Source: Candidatus Aenigmatarchaeota archaeon
GTDB taxonomy: Archaea; Aenigmatarchaeota; Aenigmatarchaeia; CG10238-14; SpSt-28
Reading direction: 5' to 3'
DNA length: 5,485 bases
Assembly (NCBI GenBank): GCA_023256115.1
Contig: JAGDWU010000091.1
Coordinates: 1 to 5,485, forward strand
The translations under genes and the position numbers were made by a program. Every line of letters begins with the position of its first letter. Position 1 is the stretch's first letter. Positions 1-5,485 of the stretch are shown here, one piece after another. Under the pieces are notes generated by a model that was given only the letters and a program-made list of their open reading frames with translations, ran no database searches and was not told the DNA's origin.

Positions 1-1
1 A

Positions 2-178
2 GAAGAAAATTTAATTTTAGAAAGTTTTGAAAACTTTGCAAAAGCTTCTGAAATTTATGAAAAAATAAAAGATAAAATATCTAAAAAAAGGTTTTATCAA
101 ATTTTAAAGGAATTAGAAAGAAAAAATAAAATTAAAATACATAAAGGAAAGAAATGGATTATATTTAAAATCAAATGA
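2..178 (+). CDS. C-terminal fragment of unidentified protein with a possible winged-helix tail (5' end outside window)
   Basis: This frame is open from the left edge and reads 58 codons to a TGA at 176-178; the start lies outside the window. The visible tail is rich in Lys, Ile and Glu. It contains a stretch (about fragment residues 19-46) that reads like a recognition helix followed by a short basic strand: IYEKIKDKISKKRFYQILKE, then LERKNKI, then KGKKWIIFKIK at the end. The pattern 'helix, turn, QILKELE, short hydrophobic strand, basic wing' is common in winged helix-turn-helix domains, for example at the C-terminus of archaeal regulators or Orc1/Cdc6-type proteins. That reading is inference from pattern only, and I cannot name the family. 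The gene stops 3 nt before the aIF5B start codon, so the two are probably co-transcribed. Confidence 0.6.
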   Translation, partial: EENLILESFENFAKASEIYEKIKDKISKKRFYQILKELERKNKIKIHKGKKWIIFKIK

Positions 179-181
179 ATT

Positions 182-1912
182 ATGGAATTGAGAAATCCTA
201 TAGTAACTTTAATGGGACATGTGGACCATGGAAAGTCAAGTATTTTAGATGCTATTAGGGGAAAAGAATATACAAAACTTGAAGTTGGCGAAATTACTCA
301 ACACATTTCTTGCACTTTTGTTCCAAAAGAACATATTGAAAGGCTTTGTGAAAATTTGCTTAAAAAATTCAAATTTCAAATAATTTTTAATGGTTTTTTA
401 TTTGTTGATACTCCTGGGCATGCTGCATTTGTTCACTTGCGCAAGCGTGGCGGAAGCTTTGCTGATATTGCAATTTTAGTTATTGATATAATAGAAGGGA
501 TAAAAGAGCAAACAATAGAAAGCATAAACATAATAAAAATTTATAAAATTCCATTTTTAATTGCTTTAAACAAAATAGATAAATTGCCAGATTGGAAAAT
601 AACAAAAAATTTATCTTTTTTAGAAGCTATAAAAGAGCAAAAAGAAAAAGTTTTGTATGAATTAGATAAAAAAGTTTATGAAATAGTTGCAAAAATGTAT
701 GAGTTTGGATTTAATTGCGAGCGATTTGATAGAGTTACAGATTTTAAAACTCAAATTCCAATAGTTCCATTATCTGCAAAAACAAAAGAAGGAATAGCAG
801 AGCTTTTATTAATAATTGCTGGTATTTCACAAATTTTCTTAAAAGATAAACTTAAAGTTGAAGAAAAAAACTATGGAAGTGTTTTAGAGATAAAAGATGT
901 AAAAGGATTGGGAAAAGTTGCAGATTGCATTTTATATAGCGGAAAAATAAAAAGAGGAGATTATATAATATTTGCAGGTAAAGAACCAATAGTAACTAAA
1001 GTTAAAGCAATTTTTCTTTTTCCAGAGCTTAGTGATATAAGATTTGAAAAGCAATTTTTAAGCGCTGATTATGCTTTTGCTTGTAATTCAATTAGAATTT
1101 GGGCTGATAATTTAGAAAATGTAATTCCTGGTAGTGAATTTATAGTGGTTGAAAAAGAAGAAGAAATTGAAAATGCAAAAAAAGAGTTAAAAACATTTGA
1201 AACTATAGAATTCAAAAAAGAAATAGATGGAGTAATAGCTAAAGCAGAAAGTATTGGAAGTTTAGAAGCTTTAATTAGAATGCTTGAACAAAAAAATATT
1301 CCAATAAGAATTGCTAGCATTGGAAAATTAAAAAAAGAAGAAATTTTAGATGCCGAATTAATAAAAAATGAAAAATATAAAGCAATACTAGCTTTTAATG
1401 TAAAAATTAGCGAAGAAGAAAAACAAATTTTAAAAGATAAAGGAATTAAAGTTTTTGAAGGCAATATAATTTACAAAATTATAGAAGAATTTGAAAAATA
1501 TTTAAAAGAATATGAAAAACAGGAAATTGAGCAAATACTATCAAAAATTAATAGGCCATGCATGATTAAAGTTTTGCCTGGATTTGTTTTTAGAAGAAGC
1601 GAGCCAGCAATATTTGGAGTAGAAGTTTTGAAGGGAATATTATTTAAAGGTACATTATTAAAAAGGCAAGATGGTAAAATTGTTGGTAAAGTTAAAGATA
1701 TTCAAAAAGAAAACATTAGTTATGATTTTGCAAAAAAGGGAGAAAAGGTTGCAATAAGTATCGATGAAGCAATTGTGGGAAGAACATTTAAAGAAAACGA
1801 TATATTAATTTCTGCATTAAGCGAGGAAGATATTAAAATTTTAGAAAAATATTTTGATTATTTAAGCGAAGAAGAAAAAGAGTTTTTAAAGGAATTAAAT
1901 TATAAATTCTGA
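182..1912 (+). CDS. infB: Translation initiation factor aIF5B (archaeal IF-2 homologue)
   Basis: This GTPase promotes joining of the ribosomal subunits and placement of initiator Met-tRNA in the cytosol. The 576-aa product is close to the usual archaeal length, with no long N-terminal extension and no intein. The G domain (about 1-225) shows G1 GHVDHGKSS (12-20), switch I GEITQH with Thr39, G3 DTPGH (76-80) with the catalytic His80, G4 NKID (130-133) and G5 SAK (198-200). The archaeal/eukaryotic stretch ERFDRVTDF precedes G5. Domain II follows (about 230-340), then domain III (about 345-450, with GSLEAL) and domain IV (about 455-576, with LPGFVFRRSEPAI and GVEVLKG), which contacts the initiator tRNA. 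The ATG at 182 is preferred because the family normally begins only a few residues before 'PIVTLMGHVDHGK'. No strong Shine-Dalgarno sequence precedes it. The first Gly of the usual switch I GGITQH is present but the second is Glu37. The end overlaps the convergent phosphoesterase gene by 18 bp. Confidence 0.97.
   Translation: MELRNPIVTLMGHVDHGKSSILDAIRGKEYTKLEVGEITQHISCTFVPKEHIERLCENLLKKFKFQIIFNGFLFVDTPGHAAFVHLRKRGGSFADIAILVIDIIEGIKEQTIESINIIKIYKIPFLIALNKIDKLPDWKITKNLSFLEAIKEQKEKVLYELDKKVYEIVAKMYEFGFNCERFDRVTDFKTQIPIVPLSAKTKEGIAELLLIIAGISQIFLKDKLKVEEKNYGSVLEIKDVKGLGKVADCILYSGKIKRGDYIIFAGKEPIVTKVKAIFLFPELSDIRFEKQFLSADYAFACNSIRIWADNLENVIPGSEFIVVEKEEEIENAKKELKTFETIEFKKEIDGVIAKAESIGSLEALIRMLEQKNIPIRIASIGKLKKEEILDAELIKNEKYKAILAFNVKISEEEKQILKDKGIKVFEGNIIYKIIEEFEKYLKEYEKQEIEQILSKINRPCMIKVLPGFVFRRSEPAIFGVEVLKGILFKGTLLKRQDGKIVGKVKDIQKENISYDFAKKGEKVAISIDEAIVGRTFKENDILISALSEEDIKILEKYFDYLSEEEKEFLKELNYKF
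1895..1912. other. Convergent 18-bp overlap of coding ends
   Basis: The last codons of infB (+ strand, TGA at 1910-1912) and of the phosphoesterase gene (- strand, TAA read from 1897 to 1895) share 18 bp. Both proteins match their families up to their ends, so neither stop looks like an error. Each transcript must therefore end inside, or beyond, the neighbour's coding region. Confidence 0.9.
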
Positions 1913-2587
1913 ATTAACATCAAAGCAAGTAACATTTTTAAAATCCCCAATTTTTTCTATAATTCCTTCTTTTGCTTCTTCAAATTCAATTCCAAAAATA
2001 AAAGGGTTAAAAGATGGCAATACAATAATTTTTGAATGAACTTTTGTTTTTTTAATAATTTCTTTTTTTATTGGCAAAATTAGAAAAACTTTTCTGTGAA
2101 ATTTTGGATAATCTTTTGGAAAAGCAACTTTAGGATGCAAATGCGAACAAAATAAATATTTTGCTTTTAAAACATTTGCTTTAGGATAAGAGTTTCCATG
2201 AAAAAAACCATAAATGCTCTTTTTAAATCCTCTAGAGCTATAAACTTTGAAATCTTTTAAAATTTTTTCTAATAAACCATCATGATTTCCTTTAACAATT
2301 CTTATATCTTCAAAATTTTCATTTAAAAAATTAAAAAAATCCAAAATCTTTTCAGGTTTTTTAGGTATTCCAATTTCATGCTTAATGTCACCAATTACAA
2401 TAATATTTTTGCATTTGCAAATTTCTTTTGCTTTTAATATTTTTTCTTTCATTTTTTCAATATAATTTCCTATGTTTATATTTAGCTTTTTAAATTCTTC
2501 TTCTATTCCAATATGCAAATCTGCAATAACTAGTGAATCAATTTTTTTCAAATATACTGCTTCAATTTGAGACAAAAATTTAAACAT
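1895..2587 (-). CDS. SbcD/Mre11-related archaeal metallophosphoesterase
   Basis: This 230-aa protein has the calcineurin-like phosphoesterase fold and is predicted to be a cytosolic two-metal phosphodiesterase or nuclease of unknown substrate. Motifs in order are ADLHIG (Asp23, His25), GDIKHE (Asp67), GNHD (Asn101, His102, Asp103), FHGN (His130) and SHLHP (His149, His151). These supply all the expected metal ligands, so activity is likely. The ADLHIG...GDxKHE...GNHD pattern and the late LPSFNPF segment fit the small archaeal family typified by M. jannaschii MJ0037 ('SbcD/Mre11-related'). That family is related to the bacterial phosphoesterase PdeM, found near DNA ligase and Lhr helicase. It is not Mre11 itself, which is encoded upstream. 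The usual Gly of the GHxH motif is Ser148, and HGH is HGN here. There is no signal peptide or membrane segment. The start overlaps the rad50 stop (TAATG), which suggests translational coupling and a link to DNA repair; that link is inference. Confidence 0.88.
   Translation of the reverse strand: MFKFLSQIEAVYLKKIDSLVIADLHIGIEEEFKKLNINIGNYIEKMKEKILKAKEICKCKNIIVIGDIKHEIGIPKKPEKILDFFNFLNENFEDIRIVKGNHDGLLEKILKDFKVYSSRGFKKSIYGFFHGNSYPKANVLKAKYLFCSHLHPKVAFPKDYPKFHRKVFLILPIKKEIIKKTKVHSKIIVLPSFNPFIFGIEFEEAKEGIIEKIGDFKNVTCFDVNSEFII
1935..1981 (+). terminator. Possible oligo-T terminator for the infB transcript
   Basis: Downstream of the infB stop the + strand carries T runs at 1935-1939 and 1951-1956, followed by a pyrimidine-rich stretch to 1981. 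Archaeal RNA polymerase commonly terminates at such T-rich tracts without a hairpin. The evidence is weak: the same bases code for the C-terminus of the phosphoesterase on the other strand, and T runs are frequent throughout this AT-rich sequence. Confidence 0.25.
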
Positions 2588-2589
2588 TA
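2585..2589 (-). other. TAATG stop/start junction, rad50 to phosphoesterase
   Basis: Read on the - strand, the rad50 stop TAA (2589-2587) shares its last A with the phosphoesterase ATG (2587-2585). No clear Shine-Dalgarno sequence is seen just upstream, so re-initiation by the ribosome finishing rad50 is the likely way the second frame is translated. Confidence 0.85.
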
Positions 2590-4920
2590 AATTATATATT
2601 CTTCAACTTTAGTTGGCAAATCTAGTTCTTTATCTCTATAAAATTTGTAAATATTTGCATTTAGAAGTCTTTCAAATTTTTCATCGTGCGTAACCAAAAA
2701 TATTTGATCATAAATTTCCGTTGCATAATTATTTAGAAAGTTTGCAAAGTGCTCAATGCTTTTTTCATCTAAATTATGAGTTGGTTCATCAAAAATTATA
2801 AAATTAACTTTTGGAGCTACAGTTTTTGCTAATGCAAATCTTAAACAAATTGATGCAATTGTTTTTTCTCCGCCAGAGCCAACTTTTTCTACTTCAACCC
2901 ATTTTTCTTGTGAGGTTAAAAATTGCAAAATATAATCGTCTTCAGTTGCAATCAATCGCAAATCTTTATAATCTTTATATGGATAAAACATTTTCCAAAT
3001 TTTAGATAAATAGTAATTAATATTTTGTAATAATTCGTTTCTAACTATTTCTTGAACCTCTTTTAATGCTTTTTCCAAAATTTCTAAATCTTTATAGTAT
3101 TTCTCTAATTTTTCGAGTTGTTCAAAATTTGCTTTTATTTCGTTATATATCTTTTCCTTTTCTTTTAATCTTAATTCCTTTTCGATTTTTATTTTCTTTA
3201 AACTTTCTAGTTTTAATTTATTTTCTGCCTCAATTTTTAAAAACTCTTCTTTTCTATTTCTTAGCTCAATTAGCAATTTTTTATCAAATTTTGAATTTAA
3301 ATTTTCAAATTTTTCTTTTAGTTTTTCCAATTCTTTTTCAATTTCATTTATTTCAGTTTTTAACTTTTCATATTCAACAACTTTTTTAAAACTTTCTTCC
3401 ATTTCTTTTTCTTTTACTTTTAAGTTAACAAAATAATTTCTTTTTTCTTCTAATTCTTTTTTTGTTTTTTCAACGTTTGGAATTTCAACTTTTTCTAATT
3501 CACTTATTTTCTTATTTAAATTTTCAAGCTCTTCCTTAATTTTTAAATAATTTTCATACTTTTGTTTTAATATTTCAAACTCTCTCTTTTTTCTTTTCAA
3601 AATTTCTAATTCTTCTTCTTTTTGTTTTAATTTTTCATAATTTTTCCTTTGCTCTTCCTTTATTTTTTCAATTTTTTCTTCTTTCTCTTTTTTTAATTCT
3701 TCTCTTTTCTTATTATCTAAAACAGAATTGCAAACTGGGCAATTTGCTTCTGCTTTTTTTAGAATTTCAACTTGATTTAATGTTTCAATCAAATGCAATT
3801 CTAAATGTTTTAAAAATGATTTTATTTCTAAAATTTCTTTTTCTAAGCTTTCTATTTTTTCAAAATTTTCACTTTTTAATTTATCATAATTTTCTAAATC
3901 AATTTTTAGCTCTTCAATTTCATTTTCTAAGTATTTTTTCATTTCAGTTAATTTTACTTTTTCAGAATTAATTTTTAAAACTATTTTCTCTTCTTCATTT
4001 ACTTTATTTTTTAATTCTTCAATTTCTTTTTCAACATTTTCCAAAATTATTTTAATTTTTTCTAATTCTTCTTTTATTTTTTCTTTATTTTCAGCAAAAT
4101 AGCTCAGCTCTTTAATTCTTTTTTCTTTTTCAACTTTTTTACTTTCTAGTTCACTTATTTTAACTTTTAAATTATTTATCTCATCTTCAATATTTTCCAG
4201 TTCACTTATTTTCATGCTTATATCTTTTATGACTTCAGAAACTTCATTTATACTTTTTTCAACTTCATTTATTTCACTTTCAATTAATTTAATTTCATTT
4301 TTTAGCTCGTTTATTTCACTTATCATTTTATTTAAATCTTTATCTTTTAAAGATTTTCTTAAAAATTCGATATCTTTAAAAATTAAATTTTTTAAAGAAA
4401 CGCTTGCTTTTCTAGCAGTTTCAATTTTCTCTATTCCAAGAATTTTATCAAAATGCAATTTTCTCTCACCTTTTGGAAGGTCCAAAATAAAGTTTAAATA
4501 ATTTTGCTGTGAATAAATTACAAAATAAAAAGTTTTGTAATCTATTTTTAGCTTATTTTTTATAAATTCGTTAACATTTGTAACACTTGTTTCAATTATT
4601 TTATTTTCTTCTATTAATTCGGCTTTTGTTCCAAAATTTTTTTCAATAACCTTTTTTATTGTATAATTTTTTTCAAGGTTAAGATTTAGAATAATTTTTG
4701 CATAATTTTTTATTTGCGGTTTATTCATTATAACATCTTCCAATTTTAAGTTCTTCGAATTTAAATCAGGAAAAGTGTTAAATAGTGCAAAACAAATTGC
4801 ATCTATTACACTACTTTTCCCGCTACCAATATTTCCTAAAAATAAATTTATACCTTTTCCAAAATTTAAAATAGTTTTTTCATGCGATTTCCAATTTTCA
4901 AGTTCGATTTTTGTTATCAT
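2587..4920 (-). CDS. rad50: DNA double-strand break repair ATPase Rad50
   Basis: Rad50 is the SMC-like ATPase partner of Mre11; ATP-driven engagement of two heads controls DNA tethering and Mre11 nuclease access. The N-terminal half-head (about 1-180) has Walker A GNIGSGKSS (29-37) and a Q-loop at YSQQN (Gln138/139). A long Lys/Glu/Leu-rich coiled coil runs from about 185 to 625, broken by the zinc hook CPVC (394-397), which dimerises Rad50 through one Zn ion. The C-terminal half-head has the signature GSGGEK (681-686), Walker B NFIIFDEP (Asp711, Glu712), the D-loop region NLDE and the H-loop His745 in VTHD. The 777-aa length is below the roughly 880 aa of Pyrococcus Rad50, because the coiled-coil arms (about 210-225 residues each) are shorter. 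The signature has Gly where LSGGE has Leu. The start is fixed by the ATGA overlap with mre11 and by the usual N-terminus (MITKIELENWKSH). A bacterial-type SbcC is unlikely given its size and partners. Confidence 0.95.
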   Translation of the reverse strand: MITKIELENWKSHEKTILNFGKGINLFLGNIGSGKSSVIDAICFALFNTFPDLNSKNLKLEDVIMNKPQIKNYAKIILNLNLEKNYTIKKVIEKNFGTKAELIEENKIIETSVTNVNEFIKNKLKIDYKTFYFVIYSQQNYLNFILDLPKGERKLHFDKILGIEKIETARKASVSLKNLIFKDIEFLRKSLKDKDLNKMISEINELKNEIKLIESEINEVEKSINEVSEVIKDISMKISELENIEDEINNLKVKISELESKKVEKEKRIKELSYFAENKEKIKEELEKIKIILENVEKEIEELKNKVNEEEKIVLKINSEKVKLTEMKKYLENEIEELKIDLENYDKLKSENFEKIESLEKEILEIKSFLKHLELHLIETLNQVEILKKAEANCPVCNSVLDNKKREELKKEKEEKIEKIKEEQRKNYEKLKQKEEELEILKRKKREFEILKQKYENYLKIKEELENLNKKISELEKVEIPNVEKTKKELEEKRNYFVNLKVKEKEMEESFKKVVEYEKLKTEINEIEKELEKLKEKFENLNSKFDKKLLIELRNRKEEFLKIEAENKLKLESLKKIKIEKELRLKEKEKIYNEIKANFEQLEKLEKYYKDLEILEKALKEVQEIVRNELLQNINYYLSKIWKMFYPYKDYKDLRLIATEDDYILQFLTSQEKWVEVEKVGSGGEKTIASICLRFALAKTVAPKVNFIIFDEPTHNLDEKSIEHFANFLNNYATEIYDQIFLVTHDEKFERLLNANIYKFYRDKELDLPTKVEEYII
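3727..3738 (-). other. Zinc-hook CPVC codons of Rad50
   Basis: Codons 394-397 of rad50 encode Cys-Pro-Val-Cys, midway along the coiled coil. In Rad50 proteins two such hooks share one zinc ion to join two molecules at the far ends of their arms. The hook is followed by NSVLDNKKREEL, matching the usual layout in which the returning helix begins soon after the second Cys. The usual Gly after the second Cys is Asn here. Confidence 0.9.
4917..4920 (-). other. ATGA stop/start junction, mre11 to rad50
   Basis: On the - strand the rad50 start ATG (4920-4918) overlaps the mre11 stop TGA (4919-4917). This four-base overlap is typical of translationally coupled genes whose products form a complex, which fits the Mre11-Rad50 pair. 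Only a weak GGAT lies about 15 nt upstream, so coupling rather than an independent ribosome site is likely. Confidence 0.9.
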
Positions 4921-5485
4921 TTTACAAATTTATCCAAAGTTTTTTGTTCTTTAACTATAAAATCATAAGCACTTTCATAATCGCCATCAATTAAAAATTC
5001 AAATACTTTATCTAAATCAAAAGAATGTTTAAATCCAAATTTTTCTAAAACTTCCATTAATCTATTTTTTATTAGTTCATCAACACTTTCAATTTCTTTT
5101 AACTCATTTTTAATTAATATTTTGCGCTCAATTGTTTTGGTTTCAGTGTCATTTTGAATTTTTAAAATTAATTTTTCTTCAAATTTTTTGCTTAATAGCT
5201 TTAAAAACTTATCGCTCATCTCTTTATTACCATAAATTCTTAACTTTACAACACTATCTTTTTCAAATTTTTCAAGGATTTTTTCTATTTCATTTTCATT
5301 TTTTTCATCGCTATTTATTTCTAAATAATAATATTTTAATTTTCCTTCTATTTTTTCAAATTTTAAATTTAAATTTTCAGTATCTAAAATATAAACTCCT
5401 TTTTCACTTTCTATTTCTTCTTTTTTTAATTGTGTAATTGCAATAGAACCTAAAAATATTAAATTATTGTACTGATATTTTAAGT
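4917..5485 (-). CDS. mre11: DNA double-strand break repair nuclease Mre11, C-terminal part (5' end outside window)
   Basis: Mre11 is the Mn-dependent nuclease of the Mre11-Rad50 complex. The frame is open without a stop from the right edge to the TGA at 4919-4917, giving 188 codons of a longer gene. The first visible residues, YNNLIFLGSIAITQLKKEE then SEKGVYILD, match the end of the Mre11/SbcD nuclease domain ('YPGSIER..F.E...KGF.LV'). A capping-domain-like section follows (to about fragment residue 115, including VVKLRIYGN). The end is a helical section (about 120-188) in the position of the Rad50-binding region. The nuclease motifs lie beyond the edge. An in-frame Met codon at 5219-5217 would give a free-standing 100-aa protein, but the 88 codons before it carry the Mre11 similarity, so that is an internal Met and not the start. 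The stop overlaps the rad50 start, which supports the assignment. The sequence is diverged: the usual SIER is SIAI here. Confidence 0.85.
   Translation of the reverse strand, partial: LKYQYNNLIFLGSIAITQLKKEEIESEKGVYILDTENLNLKFEKIEGKLKYYYLEINSDEKNENEIEKILEKFEKDSVVKLRIYGNKEMSDKFLKLLSKKFEEKLILKIQNDTETKTIERKILIKNELKEIESVDELIKNRLMEVLEKFGFKHSFDLDKVFEFLIDGDYESAYDFIVKEQKTLDKFVK

Noticed and set aside
1..181. TATA box or promoter for infB
   Set aside because: The region is coding for the upstream gene up to 3 nt before infB, and AT-rich hexamers occur throughout, so no TATA/BRE element can be singled out.
1069..1464. 131-aa open frame on the - strand inside infB
   Set aside because: It lies wholly within the well-supported aIF5B coding region and has a low-complexity Ser/Phe/Ile composition expected from the complement of Lys/Glu/Ala codons; no family is recognisable.
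3672..3694. Uninterrupted 23-nt pyrimidine run on the + strand that might form a triplex or act as a regulatory tract
   Set aside because: It is fully explained by consecutive Lys and Glu codons (AAA, GAA, GAG) of the Rad50 coiled coil just after the zinc hook; similar shorter runs occur all along the arms.
2811..3971. Open frames on the + strand rich in Phe and Leu that could look like small membrane proteins
   Set aside because: They are complements of the Lys/Glu-rich Rad50 coding strand (TTT, TTC and CTT opposite AAA, GAA and AAG). The apparent hydrophobic segments are artefacts of that composition.
3000..4370. Repetitive-looking T/C-rich sequence suggesting a tandem repeat
   Set aside because: There is no fixed unit length or conserved repeat at the DNA level; the repetition comes from heptad coiled-coil composition with limited codon choice.
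4214..4501. 95-aa + strand frame with hydrophobic stretches
   Set aside because: It is a shadow of the N-terminal arm of Rad50 on the opposite strand, with no independent start signal or recognisable domain.
5132..5437. 101-aa + strand Phe/Leu-rich frame at the right end
   Set aside because: It is opposite the mre11 C-terminal coding region, which has clear family similarity; the composition is that of a shadow frame.

Overview
The window looks like a piece of a very A+T-rich (roughly 20-25% G+C by eye), tightly packed archaeal genome. The translation factor is of the archaeal/eukaryotic aIF5B type (no long bacterial-style N-terminal extension, archaeal domain IV). The repair genes form an Mre11-Rad50 pair with an archaeal-type CPVC zinc hook. 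TGA and TAA both act as stops and the standard code fits everywhere. A small-genome lineage such as a DPANN archaeon, or an AT-rich methanogen, would fit, but the lineage cannot be fixed from this sequence alone.

Left part, + strand (1-1912): the last 58 codons of an unidentified gene, ending in what looks like a small winged-helix-type tail, stop 3 nt before the start of the gene for translation initiation factor aIF5B (infB). That gene is complete and has all GTPase motifs and four recognisable domains.

Right part, - strand (5485 down to 1895): an operon read right to left. It starts with the C-terminal 188 codons of Mre11, which run in from beyond the right edge. Next comes a complete Rad50 ATPase of 777 aa, joined to mre11 by an ATGA overlap. 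Last is a 230-aa calcineurin-like phosphoesterase related to SbcD/Mre11, joined to rad50 by a TAATG overlap. Mre11 and Rad50 together form the nuclease/ATPase complex that detects and processes DNA double-strand breaks. The third gene places a second, separate phosphoesterase of the same superfold under the same translational control, which is the most interesting point of the window.

The two transcription units converge and their coding ends overlap by 18 bp (1895-1912), so there is no intergenic space anywhere in the window. I found no RNA genes, mobile elements, CRISPR arrays or significant repeats. The many open frames on the + strand opposite rad50 are low-complexity Phe/Leu shadows of its Lys/Glu-rich coiled coil. 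No clearly new defence or mobile system is visible.
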